In this document: positions 6,268 to 12,534 of the stretch, in pieces
Layout of the letters: the number at the start of each line of letters is the position of its first letter
How positions within the stretch are numbered: the stretch's first letter is position 1
Source: an uncultured Eubacterium sp.
Lineage (GTDB): Bacteria > Bacillota_A > Clostridia > Lachnospirales > Lachnospiraceae
Length of the DNA stretch: 12,810 bases
Assembly: GCA_948560485.1 (NCBI GenBank)
Contig: CAOXUF010000038.1
Location: 1 to 12,810, forward strand
Reading direction: 5' to 3'
The notes under the pieces: model-generated
What the model was told of the DNA's origin: nothing
Seen by the model: only the letters and a program-made list of their open reading frames with translations
Databases searched by the model: none
Made by a program: the position numbers and the translations under genes

Positions 6268-6582
6268 CTAACCATAAACTTTTTCTTCAAAAATCTTATT
6301 ATAATGTTCTAACGCCTCTTGTATCTCATAAATTTTGCCAAGCATCTTATCATATTCTGCACTCAGTAAATCAGCAGCTTGCTTTTTAACTGCTTCTTGA
6401 TAATTTCTCTGTAAATTTTCAATGAATCTTTCTACATTTATCTCTTGATCATTGAACAGAATTTTCACATCATATAATCCATTTTCATCTGCTTGGATAT
6501 CTATTACATCCCTATCTTGTCCTATTGCTTCACACACCATAAACATTGCCATTTTATTATTGATAACATCTATTTTTGCCAT
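6268..6582 (-). CDS. Hypothetical protein with helical C-terminus
   Basis: A 104-aa protein of unknown function. The first half (residues 1-45) mixes a helix (MAMFMVCEAIG) with strands (VIDIQADENGLYDVKILF). The second half, residues 46-100, is charged and amphipathic (FIENLQRNYQEAVKKQA, then YEIQEALEHYNKIFEEK), consistent with a coiled coil or helical hairpin. The start ATG (6580-6582) is preceded by GAGGTGAAGAT. Between it and the gene before lies a copy of the repeated intergenic motif (6602-6624). It is followed after 17 bases by the homing-type protein gene, so the two are co-transcribed. Confidence 0.7.
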   Translation of the reverse strand: MAKIDVINNKMAMFMVCEAIGQDRDVIDIQADENGLYDVKILFNDQEINVERFIENLQRNYQEAVKKQAADLLSAEYDKMLGKIYEIQEALEHYNKIFEEKVYG

Positions 6583-6601
6583 ATCTTCACCTCATTTCTT
6601 C

Positions 6602-6624
6602 CTTGAAATGCGAATTTTAACTGC
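6602..6624 (-). repeat. Intergenic repeat, copy 1
   Basis: This 23-base stretch differs from 8361-8383 at only three positions. It contains TTGAAA-N6-TTTTAA on the plus strand, a slightly imperfect form of the TTGAAA-N6-TTTCAA inverted repeat. It begins inside the last codons of the gene at 6617-7036 (…TGC AGT TAA) and ends just before the ribosome-binding site of the next gene. Confidence 0.6.
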
Positions 6625-7036
6625 AAATATTTTTCATAATCTCGTTACAATACTGTTCAAAAATTTCCTGTGCTTTTTCTTTTCCTTCTTTAACAGAATG
6701 AATAATATACATTTCCATATCATCATTTGTATTATCTACTAATCTTAAAAAGTCATCTGCACAGTACATTATCCTAAAACCAATCTGTTTATATCCAAAA
6801 ATTTTAGTGTAACTTGTCATCATACCATGCGGATCATCTCCAGACCATTTAATCTTTTTATATCCTATATTACGCGCCTTTCTAAATTCGTTCCCGAAAC
6901 ACATATGAACACCACCAGAAGTAATAACATCAAAGCTATCATTCTTTCTATTAAATTTTACTTCATCAATATCTGTTCTTCCTTCCATAACTTCAAATAA
7001 TTTTCTTAATGCTACTGTATATCTCATATTATCCAT
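6617..7036 (-). CDS. Hypothetical protein
   Basis: A 139-aa protein with no family I can name. It has an N-terminal helix (RYTVALRKLFEVMEG), a strand-rich middle (DEVKFNRKNDSFDVITSGG, then VHMCFGNEF), a patch 'IKWSGDDPHGMMTSYTKIFG', and a C-terminal helix (EKAQEIFEQYCNEIMKNI). I use the ATG at 7034-7036; a TTG 15 bases upstream is in frame but is part of TTGGAGG, the ribosome-binding site. Its last two codons and stop lie inside the intergenic repeat at 6602-6624. The 99 bases between it and the gene before contain a 24-codon open frame that I do not call a gene. Confidence 0.68.
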   Translation of the reverse strand: MDNMRYTVALRKLFEVMEGRTDIDEVKFNRKNDSFDVITSGGVHMCFGNEFRKARNIGYKKIKWSGDDPHGMMTSYTKIFGYKQIGFRIMYCADDFLRLVDNTNDDMEMYIIHSVKEGKEKAQEIFEQYCNEIMKNICS

Positions 7037-7135
7037 ACTTATTTCCTCCAATCACTCATTCTCTTTAACTTCCGACACAAATAATTCTCTGTCATACTTA
7101 TAATTTTCTCCATCACAAAGCAGATTAATAGTTAT

Positions 7136-7342
7136 TTAACGATTTCTACATGATAAACACACTTTGTTTTCTTCGGCTCCAACCATCGCAACAACTAAAT
7201 CTAACGCATTAGCTCCATAATAATATAATTCATCTAATGTTCCATCAAAAATTGTCTCAGAAGATTTCACAACCTTTATTTTCGCGTTACTAGGCAGAAA
7301 ATGATCTGCAAACTTTTTAACTGTCATATTATATCTTTCCAT
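7136..7342 (-). CDS. Small hypothetical protein
   Basis: A 68-aa protein beginning MERYNMTVKKFADHFLPSNA. It has strand-like segments (AKIKVVKSSETIFDG) and 'TLDELYYYGANALDLVVAMVGAEENKV', and ends in a short basic tail with two cysteines (CLSCRNR). The pattern 'D..FDGTLDEL…L.V.....' resembles small plasmid/phage proteins of clostridia, but I know no function. The ATG at 7340-7342 follows GGAGGGAAATTTG. A TTG 15 bases upstream abuts the preceding gene's stop and belongs to the ribosome-binding site, so the longer frame is rejected. Confidence 0.68.
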   Translation of the reverse strand: MERYNMTVKKFADHFLPSNAKIKVVKSSETIFDGTLDELYYYGANALDLVVAMVGAEENKVCLSCRNR

Positions 7343-7357
7343 CAAATTTCCCTCCAA

Positions 7358-7654
7358 TCACTCTAATCTCACATAGTTAAAGCCGGTGCAATCGTCCTGT
7401 TCTCCGTTCTCTCTATCCTCTTCAGGATCATACCAGCCTGTAATCAGTGTATAATTTCCAAACTCTCTAAAAATATCATTCAGAAACTCATACACCATAT
7501 TCATTTTAGCTTCAGAAGGACAAAGAATTTCTTCACCGTTTGTCCAAAAGCCAGGATCAACGGCTGTATCAAAACTTCTCGGTTGCGTTGGAAGCATACT
7601 AATGATTCCGTTCCATAAGCCTGTAATTTTCTTTTGATTGTTTTCTATACACAT
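7358..7654 (-). CDS. Hypothetical protein of a clostridial mobile-element family
   Basis: A 98-aa acidic protein. Its recognisable features are 'QKKITGLWNGIISMLPT' near the start, 'NMVYEFLNDIFREFG' as a helix in the middle, and a conserved-looking end 'LITGWYDPEEDRENGEQDD' with 'CTGFNYVRLE'. I recall this ending ('GYYDPEED…D…TG..YV') from hypothetical proteins on clostridial plasmids and integrative elements, where function is unknown. The start ATG at 7652-7654 has a textbook GGAGGGGATATT in front. It lies 15 bases after the 223-aa gene and directly before the 68-aa gene, all in one run. Confidence 0.7.
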   Translation of the reverse strand: MCIENNQKKITGLWNGIISMLPTQPRSFDTAVDPGFWTNGEEILCPSEAKMNMVYEFLNDIFREFGNYTLITGWYDPEEDRENGEQDDCTGFNYVRLE

Positions 7655-7669
7655 AATATCCCCTCCAAT

Positions 7670-8341
7670 CTACACTGCAATTTCAAATATTAATTCTGCA
7701 TCAGACAACGGATTATAATATTTTCTTGCACTCTTCTTGAAAAATCCATATTGCTTTTTACCGTTATTTTCTTCAACTACTTTTACTTTTCCGACACATC
7801 CTCTTAAACTTACAAATTTTCCTTCTAAATCCTTATATCTTTTAGTAGCCTCTGTATACAATTTTTCATTATCTGTTACTGTTTTATACTGCACACGACA
7901 CACAACATTTTTTAACTCCATACCAGCAACCAGTTCAAGCAGCTCATTTAATATTTGATTGTTTCTATCTTTATTCAGTTTATCATTAAAACTAAGCTGA
8001 ATATGGTCATACCATTCTTTCCCGTTCCACCCTTTATTGGAATAGAAATGCAAATCATGTTCTCCATATTTCACATAAGGATCATATTGACAGATAGCAT
8101 ATTTCTTATCTAAAACTTCCATCATGTTTTCCATCTGCTTACAAATTTCTTGTCCTAACCTATCACAACTATTTGCCCATTCATGGCTCATATCTCCATA
8201 TTGTTCTGCAAATTGCTTGTTCTGTTCCATTTCTTCTTCTGTAAAATATCTATCAAAGTTAAAGGAATGGATACCATATACTGCATATCCATTATCGATT
8301 AAATTTTTATTTGTGTATGAATAATCATGTGTAATTAACAT
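7670..8341 (-). CDS. Hypothetical protein, 223 aa
   Basis: One of the larger unknown proteins in the window. The N-terminus (MLITHDYSYTNKNLIDNGYA) is followed by a long acidic helix region (FTEEEMEQNKQFAEQYGDMS through QMENMMEVLDKKY). A tryptophan- and tyrosine-rich middle follows (LHFYSNKGWNGKEWYDHIQL), then a helix (RNNQILNELLELVAGME) and strand-rich segments (NVVCRVQYKTV, KFVSLRGCVGKVKVVEENNG). It carries no catalytic motif that I know. The start ATG (8339-8341) is preceded by GGAAGGAGCGAAAAAT. It follows the truncated recombinase after 34 bases that contain copy 2 of the intergenic repeat. Confidence 0.72.
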   Translation of the reverse strand: MLITHDYSYTNKNLIDNGYAVYGIHSFNFDRYFTEEEMEQNKQFAEQYGDMSHEWANSCDRLGQEICKQMENMMEVLDKKYAICQYDPYVKYGEHDLHFYSNKGWNGKEWYDHIQLSFNDKLNKDRNNQILNELLELVAGMELKNVVCRVQYKTVTDNEKLYTEATKRYKDLEGKFVSLRGCVGKVKVVEENNGKKQYGFFKKSARKYYNPLSDAELIFEIAV

Positions 8342-8360
8342 ATTTTTCGCTCCTTCCTAT

Positions 8361-8383
8361 CTTGAAATACGAGTTTCAACTGC
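8361..8383 (-). repeat. Intergenic repeat, copy 2
   Basis: Near-identical to 6602-6624 (20 of 23 bases). It holds a perfect inverted repeat TTGAAA-TACGAG-TTTCAA (8362-8379). It covers the last codons and TGA stop of the recombinase fragment, so the coding sequence of the recombinase ends where this motif begins. Confidence 0.62.
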
Positions 8384-9219
8384 CTATCTTAGCTAAAGGC
8401 TCTATTCGTTTTCTTCCTGTTATTTTCCCTTGTCGCTTTAATAATGTAGATACTTTATTAAAGGTTTCTACATCAACAATGGATTCATAATTTCCTTTAT
8501 ATATTTCTCCCAGAAATGTATTAAATCCACAATATTGTGTCCTTGTAAGAATTTTCTGAATTGACCATGCTGTAGGTATCTTTCCTCTCTTGCCTCTAAA
8601 TCCACGCTTATTTGCTTCGCAAGCAACCTCTGATAAATTCTTTCTCAAAAGATATTCCTCAAAGCAAAATCGGACATATTCAGCTTCCTTCTCGTTAATT
8701 TTAAATGAATCCTTTCCATCTAAATCATATCCAAGAATTTCAGAACATGTACGTTTCCCTTGGGAGGCCCTTTCAGCCATAGCAGCACTTACACGCTCGC
8801 TTGTTAATTCTCTTTCAAGCTGTGCAAATACTCCTACAATGCCGATCATAGCTCTCCCCATTGGAGTAGAGGTGTCAAATACTTCTGTATAAGATACCAT
8901 ACCAACATTCCATTTTTGAAATTTCTCCATTGTAGAATAAAGATCTGAGACACTTCTTGTAAATCTACTCAATGCCCAGAAAAGAACAATGTCAAATTCT
9001 CTCTCTTGCATCTTCCAAAAGTCTATTCATGTTTGGACGGTGTTCAATATCTTTTCCAGAAATACCTTTATCAGCGTATAAATCAAAAACATCGTATTTC
9101 CTATCGTTGCACCACTTTCTAAGCGTTTTTTCCTGTACTTCCAGAGAATAACCTTCTCTTGCCTGATCTAATGTGCTAACTCTAATATAAATAGCAACTC
9201 GTTTATTCTCCTTTTCCAT
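8376..9219 (-). pseudogene. Serine recombinase, frameshifted and C-terminally truncated
   Basis: The N-terminal frame (8992-9219, 75 aa) has the resolvase start with catalytic serine in YIRVST (Ser15), DKGISGKD and HRPNMNRLLEDA. The second frame (up to 9011, 211 aa) continues with FDIVLFWALSRFTRS, GRAMIGIVGVFAQLERELTS and a full 'Recombinase' domain (GYDLDGKDSFKINEKEAEYV through LTRTQYCGF). The frames meet in a (CT)4 run at 8999-9006; one more CT unit would restore 'DAREREFDIVLF', the sequence expected of the family. The protein also stops after IEPLAKIGS, before the zinc-ribbon (CxxC) and coiled-coil part that large serine recombinases of about 450-600 aa carry. It is therefore probably inactive. 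Start: ATG at 9217-9219 after AGGTGATGGA. A sequencing error could explain the shift, not the truncation. Confidence 0.88.
8999..9006. repeat. (CT)4 dinucleotide run at the recombinase frameshift
   Basis: CTCTCTCT on the plus strand (AGAGAGAG in the coding sense) lies exactly where the reading frame of the recombinase breaks. Gain of two bases, i.e. five units, would join the frames. Such a short run is only mildly slippage-prone, so a fixed mutation is more likely than phase variation. Confidence 0.6.
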
Positions 9220-9223
9220 TCCA

Positions 9224-9541
9224 TCACCTACTTAATTTTTCAAAAAAGTTATTTACTAACTCATCCGCCTCTTCCGCAGATTTCTTTTGCTCATTGATTG
9301 TCTGAATAATTTCCTTGATAACATCATTTTGATACCTCCAAACAACTCCAAAACTATTACCATGATTAGTATATTCCGTTTCTACAAGCCAAACTCTTTC
9401 TCTTCCAATCTGTACATACTCCTGATTATCCCAATATGAATATGTACCATAACTGACTTCAAGACCAACTTTTACCAGCTTGTCCATAAATGTCTGATTA
9501 ACTTTCCTATCTCTCTTTAAAAATTCCAATGTTTCTTTCAT
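9224..9541 (-). CDS. Hypothetical protein
   Basis: A 105-aa protein beginning MKETLEFLKRDRKVNQTFMD. The middle is aromatic and strand-like (YGTYSYWDNQEYVQIGRERV, then WLVETEYTNHGNSFGVVWRY), and the end is a charged helix (IIQTINEQKKSAEEADELVN). I know no function. I set the start at the ATG at 9539-9541, behind GGAAAGGTAAAAATT. The open frame runs on upstream to 9688, but that part overlaps the next gene's coding sequence in another frame and has a lysine-rich, unprotein-like composition. Its TGA stop (9224-9226) lies inside the ribosome-binding site AGGTGATGGA of the recombinase, which suggests translational coupling. Confidence 0.68.
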   Translation of the reverse strand: MKETLEFLKRDRKVNQTFMDKLVKVGLEVSYGTYSYWDNQEYVQIGRERVWLVETEYTNHGNSFGVVWRYQNDVIKEIIQTINEQKKSAEEADELVNNFFEKLSR

Positions 9542-9593
9542 AATTTTTACCTTTCCTTTCTTTCCTTTCGATGAAATTCCGATTTTCTTGCCT

Positions 9594-9887
9594 TTAGCAG
9601 ATTCCACCATGTATTTTACAAATTTCTTCCATATGTTCCACTGGAACATGCCCATAAGTACCAGGAGAATTTTCATATAAAAAGACAAAACCTTCTATTT
9701 TTTCTTCACTTGTATAAACTTCAACAGTTTCATAATTTCCATCTTCCAGTTTTTCTTCTGGATCGCACATATGAAACTCTGAAGCTTGTACTGATAATTC
9801 AGTACCATCTTTAAGTTTTAATTTTGGGAACAACCCTCTTGAATTTCTGTTTTGAGCCACATACTTTAACCATTCTCTAAATGTCAT
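9594..9887 (-). CDS. Hypothetical protein
   Basis: A 97-aa protein beginning MTFREWLKYVAQNRNSRGLF. It contains strand segments 'KLKLKDGTELSVQASEFHMC' and 'GNYETVEVYTSEEKIEGFVF', then 'YGHVPVEHMEEICKIHGGIC' at the end. The N-terminal 'TFREWLK.V' is common among small proteins of clostridial plasmids and phages, yet I can give no function. The start ATG (9885-9887) follows ACGGAGGGAAATT. Directly after its TAA stop comes AAGGCAAGAAAATCGGAATT, a relative of the intergenic repeat. Confidence 0.7.
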   Translation of the reverse strand: MTFREWLKYVAQNRNSRGLFPKLKLKDGTELSVQASEFHMCDPEEKLEDGNYETVEVYTSEEKIEGFVFLYENSPGTYGHVPVEHMEEICKIHGGIC

Positions 9888-9921
9888 AATTTCCCTCCGT
9901 TTCTCCGATAAAATCCTGATT

Positions 9922-10401
9922 CTATTTGTCTACTTTCCAAACATTCAAATATATAGCGTCCTCTATTTCATCATATACATTTTCTGATTCCATTGCTGGA
10001 ACAAGAAAGATAACTTCATGACACTCATTACACCCTGTTTCTTTTCCAATAATCAGAACGGTATCTTTAAATAAATCCTGTTGAAATAATTCTAATGCGT
10101 TTCGTTTTGCGATTTCATACAGTTCTTCCATTGATACATTACTATCACCCGCAAAAGTATCATCAAATTCACTTACAAGAGCAATATAATACTTTCCATC
10201 ATACTCAACTAAGTATTCAAGACAACCATTTCCTTCTTTCCATAGTTCATTATAAGCTCTTTGTAACTCTACTGGCAGTTCTGAAACACTATCTAAATCA
10301 TATTCTCCATGGTGATGAAAATCTCCGCAAGAATTTGACCAATATTTAAGACGTCTATTTAACTGTAATTCATTATCAAATTCATAATATTTTCTATTCA
10401 C
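9922..10401 (-). CDS. Hypothetical acidic protein (GTG start)
   Basis: A 159-aa strongly acidic protein. It has 'NELQLNRRLKYWSNSCGDFH' near the start, a strand-rich centre (CLEYLVEYDGKYYIALVSEF), a helix 'SMEELYEIAKRNALELFQQD' and a possible metal-binding 'CNECH' near residue 127, which is a single short motif and no proof of a zinc site. The acidic charge recalls DNA-mimic or regulatory proteins of mobile elements, but that is only a suggestion. I place the start at the GTG at 10399-10401, eight bases after GGAGG; the upstream in-frame ATG is part of ATGGAGG and so is probably not used. The gene sits in the long run of small genes. Confidence 0.68.
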   Translation of the reverse strand: MNRKYYEFDNELQLNRRLKYWSNSCGDFHHHGEYDLDSVSELPVELQRAYNELWKEGNGCLEYLVEYDGKYYIALVSEFDDTFAGDSNVSMEELYEIAKRNALELFQQDLFKDTVLIIGKETGCNECHEVIFLVPAMESENVYDEIEDAIYLNVWKVDK

Positions 10402-10440
10402 AATTGTTTCCTCCATTTTCCGGCACCCCTGTCTAAGTCT

Positions 10441-10677
10441 TTATTTATTTTCTCCAATATGCCAATAGAAACTAACATCTTCGCCCTCTGGCACTTTTCC
10501 ACCTTCAAAATATTCAGATGGTACAATTTCCCGATCGTCATAATCATCTACATCCAGAATAATTACTTCACGCTCAACAACTTCCTCCACCTTTGTTATC
10601 GCTTCCTCTATATTCTCCGCTTCTACAATAACTGTTCTCTTTAAAATTTCTCTTACTCTTATTCCATATCTTGACAT
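10441..10677 (-). CDS. DpnD/PcfM-like small protein
   Basis: A 78-aa protein whose pattern fits the DpnD/PcfM family: a first strand (YGIRVREILKRTVIVEAEN), an 'IEEAITKVEEVVE' helix, then 'REVIILDVDDYDDREIVPSE'. Members are found on plasmids, conjugative elements and in the DpnII restriction locus; their biochemical role is unknown. I assign the family from this arrangement (strand, 'vEAen.eeA' helix, 'e.iLd.ddf'), not from a search. The start is the ATG at 10675-10677; the ATG 15 bases upstream belongs to the ribosome-binding site ATGGAGG. The gene lies between two unrelated small genes. Confidence 0.66.
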   Translation of the reverse strand: MSRYGIRVREILKRTVIVEAENIEEAITKVEEVVEREVIILDVDDYDDREIVPSEYFEGGKVPEGEDVSFYWHIGENK

Positions 10678-10722
10678 AATATTTTCCTCCATTCCTGACT
10701 TGAATTTGTGTTTTTATTGCCT

Positions 10723-10914
10723 TCAATCAATCAAAAACTTCTGATAAAATACTTCAAGTTCTTCTTCTGGCATCTGTTCATACACTTCATCCATTGCATT
10801 ATCTATTGTGTCTTTTTCCCAATCTGAATCAATTTCAAAACCTAAAAACTCTTCAATGTAATCAGTTCCCCATGAAAATAATGCACTTTTTAATTTTTCA
10901 AATCTTTTATCCAT
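10723..10914 (-). CDS. Small acidic hypothetical protein
   Basis: A 63-aa, mostly helical and acidic protein (MDKRFEKLKSALFSWGTDYI, then DSDWEKDTIDNAMDEVYEQM, then EELEVFYQKFLID). No family is apparent. The high share of Asp and Glu in predicted helices is typical of small accessory proteins of phages and plasmids. The start ATG at 10912-10914 is preceded by AAGGAGAGAAAAATAAA, a good core with longer-than-usual spacing. Its stop is followed at once by AAGGCAATAAAAACACAAAT, another relative of the intergenic repeat. Confidence 0.65.
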   Translation of the reverse strand: MDKRFEKLKSALFSWGTDYIEEFLGFEIDSDWEKDTIDNAMDEVYEQMPEEELEVFYQKFLID

Positions 10915-10953
10915 TTTATTTTTCTCTCCTTAAAATCATTATTTCGTTGCCTT

Positions 10954-11262
10954 TTATGGTTCAAAATCAAATTCAGACAATCCACCACTTGCCTTCACAT
11001 ATTCTTCAACATCTAGAATATTTACCATCAGATTATCCGGATATTTCCGTGTATCTTCTACCCCAAAATAACCCTTCTCTTTTACTTCTTCAGCATCTTC
11101 ATAATATCCGAAAATCATCGTGATAAGATTTTCCATTGATGTTTTATGCTTATAACCTTTAGTTCTAATCCATGCTGCCATATAATCCATATCGCACCAT
11201 TTTTCTTTTGGATATGTATTATAATCTTTTTCTTCCGTCCATCGTCCTAAATTATCAACCAT
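10954..11262 (-). CDS. Hypothetical protein
   Basis: A 102-aa protein beginning MVDNLGRWTEEKDYNTYPKE. It contains 'WCDMDYMAAWIRTKGYKHKT', a short hydrophobic helix 'MENLITMIFGYYEDAEEV' and ends in 'ILDVEEYVKASGG'. I do not recognise it. Two ATGs are in frame at the start: the first (11266-11268) lies one base after GGAGG and is too close; the second (11260-11262) is seven bases away and is the one I use. The TAA stop leads straight into AAGGCAACGAAATAATGATT, a related intergenic motif. Confidence 0.68.
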   Translation of the reverse strand: MVDNLGRWTEEKDYNTYPKEKWCDMDYMAAWIRTKGYKHKTSMENLITMIFGYYEDAEEVKEKGYFGVEDTRKYPDNLMVNILDVEEYVKASGGLSEFDFEP

Positions 11263-11280
11263 AACCATACCTCCATATAT

Positions 11281-11502
11281 CTAATAATTATTTCTGACAA
11301 ATTTTATCTTGTTTCTGATCACTCTCAAAAATCCTCCATCAACTTTTGCATCTTTATATGTTGGAAAATCTTTTTCAAGCCAATATTCAAGTTGTGCTTC
11401 CCACAAATCACGCTTACATGCTTCTGGAATATTTATAACAATATTTCCATTTTTATCTATTTCTGCTTTCATTTCATTTTGTAACGCTATTGTAAGTTTC
11501 AT
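11281..11502 (-). CDS. Small hypothetical protein
   Basis: A 73-aa protein beginning MKLTIALQNEMKAEIDKNGN. Two strands around 'AEIDKNGNIVINIPEA' are followed by a helix 'RDLWEAQLEYWLEKDFPTYK' and a basic C-terminus 'GGFLRVIRNKIKFVRNNY'. The N-terminal part looks like a short beta hairpin such as begins many small phage proteins. Function is unknown. The start ATG (11500-11502) has GGAGGAATTTAT before it. It is separated from the previous gene by the 44 bases that hold the palindrome at 11526-11543. Confidence 0.67.
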   Translation of the reverse strand: MKLTIALQNEMKAEIDKNGNIVINIPEACKRDLWEAQLEYWLEKDFPTYKDAKVDGGFLRVIRNKIKFVRNNY

Positions 11503-11525
11503 ATAAATTCCTCCATTCTATGTAC

Positions 11526-11543
11526 TTGAAACCATTGTTTCAA
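11526..11543. repeat. Palindrome TTGAAAC-N4-GTTTCAA
   Basis: A perfect inverted repeat with 7-bp arms and a 4-base centre in the short gap before the ribosome-binding site of the 73-aa gene. It has the same TTGAAA-N6-TTTCAA arms and spacing as 8362-8379, but different flanks, so it may be another copy of the same element type or an operator. Confidence 0.5.
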
Positions 11544-11546
11544 ACA

Positions 11547-11834
11547 TTATAATTTTCTTCCATAAATTTTCCATCTTTCAAAATTATGGAAATTATGTTT
11601 ATGATTTTTCATATCATAGTAATATTCACGCAACCTACTATTAATATATTTTTCCGTATCAAGTAACTGCTCAACTGCCATTATTTTATTTTTAAAATTT
11701 TCTTCTCCATACATAGTAATTTCGTCATTTGGTCTTAATACAATCCATTCACACGATCTACAAAGCCTTAACTCTTCTTTATATGGATTTTTCTGTATAC
11801 TTTTTTTCCATTCTTCTACTGTTTTAATCCTCAT
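11547..11834 (-). CDS. Hypothetical protein
   Basis: A 95-aa basic protein beginning MRIKTVEEWKKSIQKNPYKE. It contains 'LCRSCEWIVLRPNDEITMYG' with a CxxC pair, a helix 'NKIMAVEQLLDTEKYINSRL', and a histidine-rich end 'NHKHNFHNFERWKIYG'. The CxxC and histidines could hold a metal, but only one cysteine pair is present. I know no family. The start is the ATG at 11832-11834; AAGGATGG lies nine bases before it, and the in-frame TTG nine bases upstream is too close to that site. It is the first gene after the terminator at 11898-11928, so it opens the long run of small genes. Confidence 0.63.
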   Translation of the reverse strand: MRIKTVEEWKKSIQKNPYKEELRLCRSCEWIVLRPNDEITMYGEENFKNKIMAVEQLLDTEKYINSRLREYYYDMKNHKHNFHNFERWKIYGRKL

Positions 11835-11897
11835 AAATATCAACCATCCTTTCCTCTCTTTATTTCTCCATTTATTCAGCGTTTACATCCACTATAA

Positions 11898-11928
11898 AAG
11901 GCACTAACGAATGTTTCGCTAATGCCTT
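11898..11928 (-). terminator. Rho-independent terminator after dinJ-yafQ
   Basis: Read on the minus strand, AAGGCATTAGCGA and TCGTTAGTGCCTT form a 13-bp stem (two G-U wobbles) with a 5-base loop, followed by TTATAGTGGAT so that the T run is TTTT. It lies 25 bases beyond the yafQ stop and ends the toxin-antitoxin operon. Confidence 0.8.
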
Positions 11929-11953
11929 CTAACTAGTTATAAATATTATTCAA

Positions 11954-12235
11954 TTACTTCTTATACAAATCTGCGTGTGTGCCTGTTTCAACAAGCGTTA
12001 ATGTCAATATATCATCCTCAATAAGATATATTAGCAACCAATCAGGCTGTATATGACATTCTCTGAATCCATCCCAATTTCCTTTTAATGGATGGTCTCG
12101 ATACTTTTCCTCTAACGGTATTCCTTGAAGCAGTTTATCGACAATAAAATCCAACAATGAAATATCAAGTCCACGCTTTTTAGCAGATTTTAATCCCTTC
12201 TTAAATTTCCCGGACAGCACTAATTCATATTTCAT
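11954..12235 (-). CDS. yafQ: YafQ-type toxin (RelE/ParE superfamily mRNA interferase)
   Basis: A 93-aa toxin of the YafQ branch, which cuts mRNA in the ribosome. The conserved block 'DHPLKGNWDGFRECHIQPDW' followed by 'LLIYLIEDD' and 'LVETGTHADLY' is diagnostic. His48, His61, Asp65, Trp66 and His87 line up with the catalytic set of E. coli YafQ (His50, His63, Asp67, Trp68, His87); the last aromatic is Tyr91 instead of Phe. All key residues are present, so it should be active. Its ATG overlaps the antitoxin stop by ATGA (12232-12235), giving tight coupling. It is followed by the terminator at 11898-11928. Confidence 0.95.
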   Translation of the reverse strand: MKYELVLSGKFKKGLKSAKKRGLDISLLDFIVDKLLQGIPLEEKYRDHPLKGNWDGFRECHIQPDWLLIYLIEDDILTLTLVETGTHADLYKK

Positions 12236-12507
12236 AAGTCTATATCCTCCAACGCTTCCGAAAAACTGCTATATCTCTTTGTATTGGGGTCTCTGCTAAT
12301 TCGTTTTGCCTCTTCCATAGCTTCTATAACTTCTGGTTTAAATTCAGGATACTTTACCTCAAAAGGTATTCCATTCTGCAAAATCACTTGTCTAAGGAAC
12401 ATATTTACCGCATCGGACAAATTAAGCCCTAACCCTTCCAAAAGTTCAATTGCCTGTTTTTTTGTGTTTTCCTCTATTCTAATTTGTGTTGGTGTAGTAG
12501 TAGCCAT
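12232..12507 (-). CDS. dinJ: DinJ/RelB-type antitoxin
   Basis: A 91-aa antitoxin to the YafQ-type toxin. The N-terminal half is a ribbon-helix-helix DNA-binding domain (TQIRIEENTKKQAIELLEGL, then LSDAVNMFLRQVILQNGIPF), the normal RelB/DinJ pattern. The C-terminal half (KPEVIEAMEEAKRISRDPNT onward) is the part that wraps the toxin. It should also repress its own operon through the palindrome at 12547-12560. The start ATG at 12505-12507 is preceded by AGAAGGTTATTAT. The promoter at 12535-12563 lies immediately upstream. Confidence 0.95.
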   Translation of the reverse strand: MATTTPTQIRIEENTKKQAIELLEGLGLNLSDAVNMFLRQVILQNGIPFEVKYPEFKPEVIEAMEEAKRISRDPNTKRYSSFSEALEDIDL

Positions 12508-12534
12508 ATAATAACCTTCTTTCTTTTTTCTTCC

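Noticed and set aside
7039..7113. 24-codon open frame in the gap before the 139-aa gene (starts MEKIISM, ends MSDWRK)
   Set aside because: The last codons are simply the translated ribosome-binding site of the next gene, and no well-spaced site precedes its starts. It could be a remnant of a small gene, but cannot be supported.
9011..9011. Independent start (ATG at 9009-9011) for the C-terminal recombinase fragment
   Set aside because: GGAAG directly abuts the ATG, leaving no spacing for a ribosome, and the fragment lacks the catalytic serine, so it is better seen as part of one broken gene.
9542..9688. Upstream extension of the 105-aa gene (frame open to 9688, hydrophobic N-terminus)
   Set aside because: It overlaps the 97-aa gene in another frame, and a good ribosome-binding site precedes the ATG at 9539-9541.
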